Positions 26,385 to 35,378 of a stretch of 64,000 bases of DNA are shown in pieces. The translations under genes and the position numbers were made by a program. Under the pieces are notes generated by a model. The model did not search any database. It had not been told where the DNA came from and saw only the letters and a list, made by a program, of their open reading frames with translations. Every line of letters starts with the position of its first letter. Position 1 is the stretch's first letter. Origin of the DNA: DASQHY01 sp035602605 (GTDB lineage: Bacteria > Acidobacteriota > Terriglobia > Acidiferrales > UBA7541). The DNA is taken from contig DATNLZ010000134.1 in the NCBI GenBank assembly GCA_035602605.1, positions 62,001-126,000 of the forward strand, written 5' to 3'.

Positions 26385-27731
26385 TTAGGAGTTGGCAGCT
26401 TGGGGGTGGCGTTGTGGCTGGGCGATCCATAGCTGCAGTTCGTTCATGTCCTTGGACACAGCGCGCGCGGCGGCGAGAAGGACTGCGGAGAGAATCAGGT
26501 TGCCTAGAGGGATGACGTACATTGCGGAGTGCAGGCCCGCGGCTCGAAACGATTCAGTTATGTGCGTAGCACCAGCAGTCGACATGGCCAGGCGAGCGAA
26601 GTGATCACTGAGTCTGCCAGTCAAGACCGGACCGAAGCTGCCACCCAGCAAATACATGGCAAGAAAATAGATTGCCATGGCCGTGGAGCGCAGGGTTGGC
26701 GGGACAACGTCCTGGATGGCAGCGTAAACCGCTGCGTAGTAAACAAAAGCTAACATGCAGCCGGTGCCCATGAGCAGGCTGAAGGTGGCGATCTGCCCGG
26801 ACGGACGGCCTAGCGCCAAGTAAATGCAAGGGGCAGCAATGAGCGAGGAAATTGAGGTCACCAGCAGGCGGCCATTCAGCTGGTGCCTGCCAGCATAATC
26901 TGCGACCCAACCGCCAAGCAGCAAGCCAGGGACTCCCACCAGTCCGAAAACAATTGCCGTGATCGCGTTGGCTTCTTTTAGATCGAGGGCGTGATAACGG
27001 CTCAGAAACGCCGGCAAGAACGTGCCAATGGCGTACATGTTGAAGTTCATCAGCGCGCCGGAGATGATCAGCCAGCGCATCGTCGGGATTTTTAGCACGC
27101 ACCAGTAAGCGGAGCCCTGGTGCAGACGACCGGCACCCGGGGAAGATTCGGACCAGCCGCGCGGCGGTTCGTAAATTCGCCAGGCGAGAATCGCAAGGAG
27201 CAGTCCTGGAGCGCCGGCAACGTAAAACGGAACGCGCCAACCATACGCGGCGGCAAGGCGACCGCTGACAAAAGTTCCAAGAAAAGTTCCGAGGGGAAGG
27301 CCGAGCATAAAAACAGAGAAGGCGCGGGCACGATGCTTGGCGGGAAAGAGATCACCGATAAGGGAACTCGATGCCGGCGCGCAACTGGCTTCACCGATGC
27401 CGACGCCTAGTCGTGCCGCGAACAGTGCGCCATAGCTGGACGCGGTTCCTGAAGCGGCCGTGAGCAGGCTCCATACAGCGACACCGAGGCCTAGGATTTT
27501 GGGGCGCTGCCAACGATCGGAAAGACGGCCGAGAGGGATTCCGACAACGGCGTAGAGAAGAGTAAAGGCTGTGGCCAACCATCCGATCTGCGAATCAGTG
27601 AGTGCCCATTCTTTACGGATGGGCTCGACGAGGGCACCGAGCATATTGCGGTCGAAGAAATTAAGGAGGTTGATGGCGAACAGGGTGGCCAGCGCAAACC
27701 GGGCCCGATCTCTCGAGTGGGTTACGTTCAT
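26385..27731 (-). CDS. Major-facilitator-superfamily transporter (Spinster-like)
   Basis: This is a 448-residue inner-membrane transporter with 12 predicted helices. The loop 2-3 motif is clear (LGRLSDRWQRPKILGLG), and the N-terminal LLNFFDRNMLGALVEPIRKEW resembles the LNYxDRxxL signature of Spinster/aromatic-acid-type MFS proteins. ARLGVGIGEASCAPASSSLIGDLFP is the conserved helix-4/5 region. The substrate cannot be inferred. The gene is monocistronic, with 256 bases of non-coding DNA before the divergent DUF899 gene. Confidence 0.9.
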   Translation of the reverse strand: MNVTHSRDRARFALATLFAINLLNFFDRNMLGALVEPIRKEWALTDSQIGWLATAFTLLYAVVGIPLGRLSDRWQRPKILGLGVAVWSLLTAASGTASSYGALFAARLGVGIGEASCAPASSSLIGDLFPAKHRARAFSVFMLGLPLGTFLGTFVSGRLAAAYGWRVPFYVAGAPGLLLAILAWRIYEPPRGWSESSPGAGRLHQGSAYWCVLKIPTMRWLIISGALMNFNMYAIGTFLPAFLSRYHALDLKEANAITAIVFGLVGVPGLLLGGWVADYAGRHQLNGRLLVTSISSLIAAPCIYLALGRPSGQIATFSLLMGTGCMLAFVYYAAVYAAIQDVVPPTLRSTAMAIYFLAMYLLGGSFGPVLTGRLSDHFARLAMSTAGATHITESFRAAGLHSAMYVIPLGNLILSAVLLAAARAVSKDMNELQLWIAQPQRHPQAANS

Positions 27732-27987
27732 GTTGGTTGCGTCGCGGCCCAGTGTATCGAAACAAGGGCTGTTCGCAATGTGAAAACCAGCTTTATCGAG
27801 TGAGGCCTTGGTTGAACCGTGGCACGCGGCACCCGCCGAACTGGTGTCGAGCCCAGGAAAAAATGCTATCCTCGCGTTTGTTGCACCGTCGCAGAACCCG
27901 GGAAGGATGATTTGGGTCCCCTGCGGGTCATTTTAAGGATTGCCGAGAATTCATACCCTACCTAACTAAGGAGGTCTGAGAGCTAAC

Positions 27988-28767
27988 ATGGCTACACCCC
28001 TACAATCTCCTTTACATTCCGTTCGTTTTCCTAGCGAAGGCGATGCCTATCGAGCCGCACGTAACGAGTTGCTCCACAGGGAAATCTTGTTGCGCAAAAA
28101 CATTGAAGAGGTCGCAGCACTGCGGCGGAAGCTCCCGGTTGGAGGCGCAGTGCCGGAGGATTATATCTTCGAGGAAGACCTGCGCAATCTTGTTGATGGG
28201 TCAGCGGCGCGCCAGGTGCGTATGTCGGAGCTGTTTGAGCCTGGTAAAGATATCCTGATGATGTACAGCTTCATGTACGGACCGGAGATGGCGACGCCCT
28301 GTCCTCTTTGCACGTCCATTCTTGACGGCCTCGACGGCCAGGCGCCGCATATCTCACAGCGCGTTAACTTTGCGGTGGTCGCGAAATCACCGCTGGAACG
28401 CATTCGAGCCTTCTCCCGGGAGCGCGGCTGGCGCAACCTGCGGCTACTGTCTTCCGGTGCGAATACGTACAACCGCAGCTACCAGGGTGAAACAGCCGCC
28501 GGGGACCAAATTCCTTCGCTGAATGTTTTCGTGCGACAGGATGGCAGGATCCACCATTTCTATAATACCGAGCTACTGTTTGCGCCGAACGAGCCTGGAC
28601 AGGATGGGCGTCACGTGGATCTGATCTGGCCGTTGTGGAACATGTTCGATTTCAGCCCGGTAGGCCGCGGGGAGAAGTGGCGTCCGATGCTCGCGTATCG
28701 CTCGCGTGAGCTTACCGGAACTGCACAGACTATAGGCCCCACGGCAGAATCAAGCAGAGACTCCTAG
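27988..28767 (+). CDS. DUF899 thioredoxin-like protein
   Basis: This 259-residue protein belongs to the DUF899 family, which has a thioredoxin fold but unproven function. Family features are seen: SEGDAYRAARNELLHREILLRKNIEEVAALRRKLP near the N-terminus, YIFEEDL, PGKDILMMYSFMYGPEMATPCPLCTSILDGL (CPLC in the redox-active position) and WPLWNMFDFSP at the end. AAGGAGGT lies 12 bases before the ATG. An extended -10 (TGCTATCCT at 27862-27870) is a candidate promoter element. Confidence 0.85.
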   Translation: MATPLQSPLHSVRFPSEGDAYRAARNELLHREILLRKNIEEVAALRRKLPVGGAVPEDYIFEEDLRNLVDGSAARQVRMSELFEPGKDILMMYSFMYGPEMATPCPLCTSILDGLDGQAPHISQRVNFAVVAKSPLERIRAFSRERGWRNLRLLSSGANTYNRSYQGETAAGDQIPSLNVFVRQDGRIHHFYNTELLFAPNEPGQDGRHVDLIWPLWNMFDFSPVGRGEKWRPMLAYRSRELTGTAQTIGPTAESSRDS

Positions 28768-28962
28768 ACGCCGTGGGACCACGGCGGGATGGAAGCGGAA
28801 ATTCCTCAGGTGTGCGGCCTCGGATGGGCAGTGGGCCTTCGGTTTAGTACGCTAATTGCTCAGCTTTTTTGAGCAGACAGTGGACCTGAAGTTCGAGTCC
28901 TTCTGCACGACACCCCAGCCCTGGGTCTCGCATCCAAATGAAGAAGCGTACGGAGGTGCGAC

Positions 28963-30738
28963 TTGAGGCTTAAAGGCATCCCTTTCTTTTCCTGTTCATG
29001 CTTGGTGAAAAGCGTAGCTATTTTGGTGACATTGTGGATTGGGCAGGCGGGTTTGTGGGCTCAGGGCACCCCTGCCGACCTGGACAGTTACGGCGGCAGC
29101 ACGGCGTTGGCGTGCCCGGGAGGTCCAGCACCTCATTTCTATACGCAAAAGATTGGCGACCGGTGGTGGCTATGCACCCCAGCGGGGAATGTTTTTTGGC
29201 TACGAAGCGTCTACCACGTCGATGGAAACGATGACGTCGCCGATTACCAGGGCAACACGTTAGGTGCGGTGCTTACCGCCAAATACGGGAATAACTCGAC
29301 TCTGTGGGGTCCGGTCACCGTCGCGAGGCTGCGATCATGGGGTTTCAATGGGACGAGCGAATTTTCGATCAGCTATGTCCTTCCTACGACAACACATCCC
29401 GATTGGACCTCGACCCCCGACAGCAGCAATCCGGAGAAAATGGCGTTTACCGGCCTGATTTGGCCTGCGCACTACGCACGCAATCGAAATTCTTACGCCG
29501 AGCCGGTGAAGGAGTTGGTTCGCGCGACCAATCCCAGCGTCTATACAGGCGCTCGGCGTAACTGCATGGACGTCTTTGATCCGAACCTGGCCCAGTGGCT
29601 GCGCAACGATCTTAGGGATTACCAAAACCCTGAGTACACCTGGATTCGCAGCTCGCATAGCGATTATCTGATTGGACTCAACATCGATGAGACCGATGAG
29701 ATTTTTGGATTTGGAGCCGGACCCGATTTTTCAGGTTTTTACCTTGGGCGGCCGGATGACTTTTCACACGTGCATCTGGGATGGATCGTCCTGGTAACGA
29801 GTCCGACGCAGTCTTCGGGAACAGACGCCAATGGCAATCCTATTTCTTACACTGACACGAAGGTTTATTCGAAGCAGGCGCTCAGCGATTGGCTCTCAGC
29901 GCGCTACAGCGGGGATATCTCGCTGCTGAACCAGGCTTGGGGGTCAACGTACACCACGTTCGGGTCGAACGGCGGATGGGGAAGCGGCAATGGTTTGCTC
30001 GATGAAGACGGAGTACACAGCTGGGTTCCGCGAGATTTTATTCGGATGAACGGGGCTGGGGCGGCGATTAAGCAAGATCTCGATGATTTTTTGCTCTTCT
30101 TCGCGCGGCAATACTTCTCGACGATTCAGGGCGTGCTTCAGATGGAAGCTCCAGGAATCCTTTACCTGGGGCCGACGAACGTGGGAAGTTGGGGAGCGCC
30201 AGCGCGCCGACAAATCTTGCAAGCGGCTGGTCAGTATGTCGATGTAATGCACCTCTCCCCGATTCCCACACAGTGCCTCTCATGCACCGATGACCAAGCG
30301 CGGATCGATTTTGTGGCCCAGTATGGCGGGGACAAGCCATGGGTGAACTGGGAGACGATCACGGCGCAAAGCGATTCCTACATGTCACCGTTTGAAATCC
30401 CGGCGACGTCCGCGCCAGATGCCGGAAATCAAGGAAATCGCGGACAGCGGTACCAAACAATGGTGAACCAATTGATGGATGCCAAAGATTCTGCGGGAAT
30501 ACACCACACGGTCGGATTCAAATGGTGGCAATACTATGACGGGCGAGCACAGGAGGCCAACTGGGGCCTGGTCACCCTCAGAGACAACCCCTATGATGGA
30601 ACGTCTGCGGTTATTGCTCCGGGCGTTGATGAATTTGGGTATCCAACTGGCGGGGAACGCGCCAATTATGGGGACTTCATTAGCTCGGTGAGGGCTGTCA
30701 ATCAGAATATTTATTGGTATTTGTTGAGTCCGCCGTAG
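28963..30738 (+). CDS. Secreted putative glycoside hydrolase
   Basis: The 591-residue exported protein has a signal peptide (residues 1-33, CLVKSVAILVTLWIGQAGLWAQ). The N-terminal IGDRWWLCTPAGNVFWLRSVYHVDGND resembles the entry of (beta/alpha)8 glycosidases such as GH50/GH42-like agarases, in which 'the sequence after G(K/N)xFW' opens the barrel. Acidic residues on later strands (LIGLNIDETDEIF, WVNWETITAQ) would suit catalytic Glu/Asp, but I cannot place the family with certainty. The start is TTG after GGAGGTG. It has no operon partners. Confidence is good for a secreted enzyme and moderate for glycosidase. Confidence 0.6.
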   Translation: MRLKGIPFFSCSCLVKSVAILVTLWIGQAGLWAQGTPADLDSYGGSTALACPGGPAPHFYTQKIGDRWWLCTPAGNVFWLRSVYHVDGNDDVADYQGNTLGAVLTAKYGNNSTLWGPVTVARLRSWGFNGTSEFSISYVLPTTTHPDWTSTPDSSNPEKMAFTGLIWPAHYARNRNSYAEPVKELVRATNPSVYTGARRNCMDVFDPNLAQWLRNDLRDYQNPEYTWIRSSHSDYLIGLNIDETDEIFGFGAGPDFSGFYLGRPDDFSHVHLGWIVLVTSPTQSSGTDANGNPISYTDTKVYSKQALSDWLSARYSGDISLLNQAWGSTYTTFGSNGGWGSGNGLLDEDGVHSWVPRDFIRMNGAGAAIKQDLDDFLLFFARQYFSTIQGVLQMEAPGILYLGPTNVGSWGAPARRQILQAAGQYVDVMHLSPIPTQCLSCTDDQARIDFVAQYGGDKPWVNWETITAQSDSYMSPFEIPATSAPDAGNQGNRGQRYQTMVNQLMDAKDSAGIHHTVGFKWWQYYDGRAQEANWGLVTLRDNPYDGTSAVIAPGVDEFGYPTGGERANYGDFISSVRAVNQNIYWYLLSPP

Positions 30739-31045
30739 CTGTCTTTTTCTTCAGGGAGGATCCTAGACTGCGCGACGCCGTTGGGCTTCGCTCATTGCCG
30801 GCGGCGATGCCCTTGGCGCAGGGAAGGCCTCGTGGTGGTACGCCCGCCCTGACCGTTTACTAGGTATTTGGTCCCTCTGTATCACTCCACGAGCCTGCCT
30901 TGCGACCTTGTGCTGCCTTGGGTACCCGGCAGCGCTTCCGAACGCTTCTTGTGGCCACCTGCCTGGATTTAATTCGTTAGCGAAGAACTATTTACTGGGC
31001 TTTCCAAGGCTTACTCGATGCGATAAAACATTGCTGGCGGGGACG
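30739..31045. other. Intergenic, nothing recognised apart from the kinase promoter
   Basis: This is non-coding between the glycosidase-like gene and the kinase gene. No frame of protein-like composition, no repeat and no clear terminator is seen. Confidence 0.5.
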
Positions 31046-31075
31046 TTGACTTGGGTGCGGGGCACATCCTAAGAT
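31046..31075 (+). promoter_or_regulatory. Promoter of the kinase-TPR gene
   Basis: TTGACT (31046-31051) and TAAGAT (31070-31075) are 18 bases apart. The -10 box overlaps the first in-frame ATG (31074), so transcripts starting near 31082 could not use it. This favours translation from ATG 31101. Confidence 0.5.
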
Positions 31076-31100
31076 GCTCCTCACCAGAAGGTTCCTACCG

Positions 31101-33506
31101 ATGCTGGGCCAAACAATATCGCACTACCGCGTGCTGGAGAAACTGGGCGGCGGGGGCATGGGTGTTGTGTACAAGGCCGAGGATATCAAGCTCGGACGCG
31201 CGGTGGCCCTGAAGTTTTTGCCGGAATTGCTGGAACGCGACGCGCTCGCATTGGAACGATTTCAACGCGAAGCGCGATCAGCTTCGGCCCTGAATCACCC
31301 TAATATCTGCACGGTTTACGAAATTGATGAGCACAAGGGTCAATACTTCATTGCCATGGAGTTCTTGGATGGTCAAACGCTCAAGCATCGGATCGAGAGC
31401 AAACCGTTTGAAATAGACAGGATGCTGGACTTGGCCATACAGGTGGCCGATGGGCTGGACGCAGCTCACTCAGCGGGAGTCATCCACCGAGACATTAAAC
31501 CGGCAAACATTTTTATTACCAAGCGGCTGCACGCCAAGCTGCTGGATTTCGGGCTGGCTAAGCTGGCTCCCAACCAGCCGCATATCTCCGGCGGACTCCG
31601 CGCTTCACTTTCGACGATCGGCGAAGAGCAGCTGACCAGCCCGGGCGTGGCTGTGGGAACTGTAGCCTACATGTCACCGGAGCAAGCGCTGGGCGAAGAT
31701 CTGGATACCCGCACAGATCTGTTCTCGTTCGGCGCGGTTCTGTATCAGATGGCCACAGGGAGAGTGCCATTCAACGGGACAACGTCGGCGGCAGTGTTTG
31801 ATGCGATTTTGCATAAGACTCCTGTTTCGCCCATACGCCTGCAACCGGGTTTGCCGGATGAACTGGAACGAATTATCAACAGAGCGCTGGAGAAGGATCG
31901 CAAGCTGCGGTACCAGACCGCCTCCGATCTGCAGGCCGACCTGAAGCGCCTGAAACGCGATACCGATTCCGTACGAGTGGCCACGCAGGGCGGCCAGGGG
32001 TATGCCGACGCTGCTCCGTGGTGGCGAGGTAAGGTGGTGGTAAGGAGTACGATAGGCGTGCTTGCAGCGTTGGTGCTGGGGTCTGTCTTTCTATTAAGCG
32101 GGTTGCTGAAAAGCGGCAAAACCATCGACTCCGTGGCCGTGTTGCCGTTTCTTAACGTGAGCGGCGATCCCAACATGGAGTATCTCAGCGACGGAATTAC
32201 CGAGAGCATCATCAACAGCCTTGCGCAACTGCCCGGGGTCACAGTGAAATCGCGCAGCGCTGTTTCCCGCTACAGAGCTAAAGGGCATGAGGAGCCCGAT
32301 CCTCAAAAAGCGGGGAAGGAACTTGGAGTTCGCGCGGTACTGGTGGGTAGGGTTTCCCAGCGCGAGGGCGGGCTCAGCATCCAAACCGAGTTGGTGGATG
32401 TCGATAAAGATTCCAGGCTGTGGGGACACGGTTACAGCGGCTCGCTCGCGGACCTTATTGGAGTCGAAGAGAAAATTTCTCACGATATTTCCGAGAGGCT
32501 TAGACCAAGCCTGACGGGCGAAGAGAAGAAGCGGCTCGTCAAACGGCATACCGATAATCCTCAGGCCTACCAACTTTATCTGGAGGGCCTATACCAGGAA
32601 AGAAAATCGACCGAAGAGGCTTTCAATAAAGCCGTGGAGTACTTTGGGTTGGCGGTGCAGGAGGACCCCAACTTCGCGCTGGCGCATGCTGGACTGGCGG
32701 ATACCTATAGCCTGCTGGGGGATGCCGGTTATATTGCCCCGAAGGAGGTGTGGCCCAAAGCCCGGGCGCAAGCGATGGAGGCCTTGCGGATTGACGGGAC
32801 ACTCGCCGAAGCGCACACCTCACTCGGTTTGGTGCGCGAGTATGCGGATTGGGACTGGTCAGGCGCAGAAAACGAATTCAGACGAGCCGTGGAGCTGGAC
32901 CCGAGCTCGTCGAACGCGCACCTGTGGTATGGAAATCACCTGGCAAGGGTAGGACGCCTCGATGACGCGGCAGGTGAGCTGAAGAAGGCGCAAGATCTCG
33001 AGCCGCTCTCGCTGCGTATTAATACCACCCTTGGATGGCATCTCTATTTGAAGTCTCAATACGATCAAGCCATCGCGCAGTTGCAAAAAACTCTGGAAAT
33101 GGATCCGAACTTCGCGCGAGCTCGCTGGATCCTGGAGAATGTTTACTTGCAGACGGGCAAGTATAGGGAATTTCTTGCTGAGGAAGAAAGAGCGTTAACG
33201 CTTGGCGGAAATGCGGATCTCGCCGCAGCGCTCGGACAGGAATATAAAACCTCCGGTTACCGTGGGGTTTTGCAATACCGGTTAGGGGGATTGACCGAGC
33301 TTTCGAAGCGCGGACGAGTGGTATCGTATGGGATCGCGCAAATTTACGCGCGCCTCGGGCAAAAAGATCAGGCGTTTGAATGGCTTAAGAAAGCCTACGA
33401 AGAACGCGACAGCGGTATTGCGTCACTCAAGGTGGATCCGGCGTTCGATACCTATCGCACCGATGCGAGGTTTCAGGATTTGATACGGAGGTTGGGGCTT
33501 TCCTGA
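31101..33506 (+). CDS. Ser/Thr protein kinase with FlgO-like domain and TPR repeats
   Basis: This is an 801-residue transmembrane kinase of the bacterial Hanks type. The cytoplasmic kinase domain (~8-275) has the glycine loop KLGGGGMGVVYKAED, the Lys in VALKFLPE, catalytic HRDIKPANIF, DFGLAKL, and the APE-like MSPEQ. One transmembrane helix lies at about 315-340. The extracytoplasmic part starts with a FlgO/adenylate-cyclase-associated domain (SVAVLPFLNVSGDPNMEYLSDGITESI) and continues with about six TPR repeats (e.g. AVELDPSSSNAHLWYGNHLA). This arrangement is frequent in Acidobacteria. Start ATG 31101 is preferred over 31074 because of the promoter position and the family's usual N-terminus. 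Confidence 0.9.
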   Translation: MLGQTISHYRVLEKLGGGGMGVVYKAEDIKLGRAVALKFLPELLERDALALERFQREARSASALNHPNICTVYEIDEHKGQYFIAMEFLDGQTLKHRIESKPFEIDRMLDLAIQVADGLDAAHSAGVIHRDIKPANIFITKRLHAKLLDFGLAKLAPNQPHISGGLRASLSTIGEEQLTSPGVAVGTVAYMSPEQALGEDLDTRTDLFSFGAVLYQMATGRVPFNGTTSAAVFDAILHKTPVSPIRLQPGLPDELERIINRALEKDRKLRYQTASDLQADLKRLKRDTDSVRVATQGGQGYADAAPWWRGKVVVRSTIGVLAALVLGSVFLLSGLLKSGKTIDSVAVLPFLNVSGDPNMEYLSDGITESIINSLAQLPGVTVKSRSAVSRYRAKGHEEPDPQKAGKELGVRAVLVGRVSQREGGLSIQTELVDVDKDSRLWGHGYSGSLADLIGVEEKISHDISERLRPSLTGEEKKRLVKRHTDNPQAYQLYLEGLYQERKSTEEAFNKAVEYFGLAVQEDPNFALAHAGLADTYSLLGDAGYIAPKEVWPKARAQAMEALRIDGTLAEAHTSLGLVREYADWDWSGAENEFRRAVELDPSSSNAHLWYGNHLARVGRLDDAAGELKKAQDLEPLSLRINTTLGWHLYLKSQYDQAIAQLQKTLEMDPNFARARWILENVYLQTGKYREFLAEEERALTLGGNADLAAALGQEYKTSGYRGVLQYRLGGLTELSKRGRVVSYGIAQIYARLGQKDQAFEWLKKAYEERDSGIASLKVDPAFDTYRTDARFQDLIRRLGLS

Positions 33507-33529
33507 TCGCCAAGTTCGATGCTAAATCG

Positions 33530-34027
33530 TCAGCGGAGCGGGTAACCTGGCTCGCCGGGGAAATGGCCGTCGACTCGCAACATCTTTGGACCGGTACCTA
33601 CATCGCGAGCATCCATAAAAACGATGGCCCCGGGAATCCCAGTGACTAGCTCCATGGCTGCGTCATTCGAGGAAACTGTTTTGGGAGGAGAGACAGCTTC
33701 GGCGCGCAGGATCTTGGCAATCCAGTACTGGCGATATTGAGCCTCACTCATCTGATAGATGACCCGCAGAACTACGCCTCGCTCATGAGAAACCGGGGCG
33801 CGGAGATACAATTCCACAGGAAGCTTAGCAGTCCAATATTGCCGTTCGCCCAGAAACACTTTGCGCACGTCGGCCAGGCTGAGATTATCTACCGGCGTGT
33901 CCGGATGGACCAGAAGCGCAATATCGGAAGAACGGGTTGTCTGCGGTTTTGCCGGCCACAAGAACCACAAGCACAGGCTGGCCGATACAAGTAACCTGGC
34001 GATCGTATTTTGCGCGGAACGCTTCAT
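33530..34027 (-). CDS. Small PstS-like periplasmic binding-domain protein
   Basis: This 165-residue protein has a signal peptide (ARLLVSASLCLWFLWPAKPQ) and a short PBP-like phosphate-binding-type domain (IALLVHPDTPVDNLSLADVRKVFLGERQYW, then MELVTGIPGAIVFMDARDV). It is about half the length of a full PstS, so it may be a single-lobe sensor or an accessory protein. No pst transport genes are nearby. It is convergent with the kinase gene, 23 bases away. Confidence 0.7.
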   Translation of the reverse strand: MKRSAQNTIARLLVSASLCLWFLWPAKPQTTRSSDIALLVHPDTPVDNLSLADVRKVFLGERQYWTAKLPVELYLRAPVSHERGVVLRVIYQMSEAQYRQYWIAKILRAEAVSPPKTVSSNDAAMELVTGIPGAIVFMDARDVGTGPKMLRVDGHFPGEPGYPLR

Positions 34028-34389
34028 AACGCCTTCAAAATGTAAACTTTGGCTTGGGCCCGCCGCGACTCACCGCGTGACTGCTCCAATACATCGCTTT
34101 AGAACAGAAAAGCCAGAAATATCATAACGCAATTTTAGCGTTGGCCCAGCCAGATTGGGGACAGTAGCCGTATCAGGGACAGTAGATGGAACCTAATTCA
34201 TTGAGCTGGATTCTGTCTAGTGAAATTATCTACAGGAAAATGGCCCTGCTCGCCGCGGTTGCAATGCGATAAGCGGGCAACGCGCCCGAGAGCGGGAGCC
34301 AAGAACGTGGATTCTGGGTTTAGCTTGTGAAACCCATCGGTATGTTCATTGTTCTATTCCTAAGATTCCATCCAGCCGGGAATTTAGGG
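34028..34389. other. Intergenic with a short direct repeat
   Basis: This is 362 bases without a gene between the PstS-like gene's start and the cytochrome gene's end. Two copies of GGGACAGTAG occur at 34158-34167 and 34176-34185. Such 'GGGGACAGT' words resemble repeats seen next to REP-associated transposons, but no transposase is present. Confidence 0.4.
34158..34185. repeat. Short direct repeat GGGACAGTAG x2
   Basis: Two identical 10-base words lie 18 bases apart (start to start). Too short to assign to an element family. Confidence 0.35.
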
Positions 34390-34911
34390 TTATGGATGGG
34401 GTTTAGCGGGAGCCGCCAGCATAGCTTGCACTGAGGCGGGTAGTTTGTCGGCATTGGCAAGCAGGACGCTGACTTGCCACGCCTGGGTATCGGATAAGGC
34501 TCCCTTAAACCCGGGCATGCCGCTTAAGCGAATGCCGTTTACCACCTTCCAATATGTCTCGCCGGGTGCGTCGTCGGTAACACCTTTGCCGTGCAAAAGC
34601 TCGGGAGGCTTCGGGTACATTCCGTTGGCAATCGCGGTCATGGGCTGACCCGGGCGTCCATGGCAAACTGCGCAGTTATCGAGATAGAGCATCGCTCCCG
34701 CCAGATAATTGGATTCGTCGGCGGCAATAGGAACAGTTCTGGGCATCTCTTTCTCAACCTTTTCGTGCAACGCTCTATGGGCGAGGTATCGTTCCAAAGG
34801 AAGCGGACGAGCGGATGTCGCAATCGGCATGCTGCCAGAATCAACGTAGACGATAACGGCTACGATCATGAGTATGAACGCTGCAATCATACCGCCTATA
34901 AATGATCTCAT
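34390..34911 (-). CDS. Membrane-anchored cytochrome c
   Basis: This monoheme c-type cytochrome has an uncleaved or signal-type N-terminal helix (GGMIAAFILMIVAVIVYV), the heme motif CAVCH (about residue 78-82) and the Met axial ligand region IRLSGMPGFKG. It likely carries electrons in the periplasm. The frame extends to 34968, but the ATG at 34911 follows AAAGGTG and starts the membrane helix directly. It is similar in layout to the decayed cytochrome gene at 49.2-49.6 kb. Confidence 0.85.
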   Translation of the reverse strand: MRSFIGGMIAAFILMIVAVIVYVDSGSMPIATSARPLPLERYLAHRALHEKVEKEMPRTVPIAADESNYLAGAMLYLDNCAVCHGRPGQPMTAIANGMYPKPPELLHGKGVTDDAPGETYWKVVNGIRLSGMPGFKGALSDTQAWQVSVLLANADKLPASVQAMLAAPAKPHP

Positions 34912-34968
34912 CGCTTTCACCTTTCGTAACGGCGATAAAATGAGAAGAAAGCACCTGCCGGTTGCCAC

Positions 34969-35252
34969 CGCGCTCCCGAGCGAAGCCCCGCATTATTGCA
35001 TGATGCGGGCACAGAAACCATCACCAACGCCTGTGGACACCGGGGGTTATAGCCCATCACAACAGGTTGGGGCCTCGGAAAACCAACCGCCGCAAACGCC
35101 GGGCCATCGGAAAAACGCGACCTTCCGGGCTGCAAGATTTGTTCACTTCGGTAAAAGCATGTTCGCAAACTAACTCTTTTGAATTGAGCAGCTAGATCCC
35201 GCGGGCATTTCTGGTCAGAAATGTCGAAACAACAAAGCGTCCTGCAAAAACA
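34969..35252. other. Intergenic; 18-base palindrome, otherwise nothing
   Basis: No gene is recognised. CATTTCTG (35206-35213) and CAGAAATG (35216-35223) form a perfect inverted repeat around GT, a possible operator or small hairpin. Confidence 0.4.
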
Positions 35253-35297
35253 CAAAGGCCGGTCTCGCCGAGACTTCTGGACGGGGGCCGGCCTTTG
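35253..35297 (-). terminator. Strong bidirectional-type terminator
   Basis: CAAAGGCCGG (35253-35262) pairs perfectly over ten bases with CCGGCCTTTG (35288-35297). The 25-base loop contains a smaller TCTC/GAGA hairpin. On the minus strand the stem is followed by TGTTTTTG, so it should end transcripts of the gene at 35379-35924; on the plus strand TTT follows. Confidence 0.7.
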
Positions 35298-35378
35298 TTT
35301 CCCTTGAGCTGGAACTTGGTTTGGTCCTAACACCTGGCAAATAAAAGCAGCGTCCTTGAAGGGCCGCAACGGCTTCGC

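Noticed and set aside
28857..28915. tRNA-like stretch (GCTCAG...GAGCAG, GTTCGAGTCC)
   Set aside because: D-arm-like and T-loop-like words occur, but the T stem pairs poorly and no acceptor or anticodon stem can be formed. At most it is a chance match or an old remnant.
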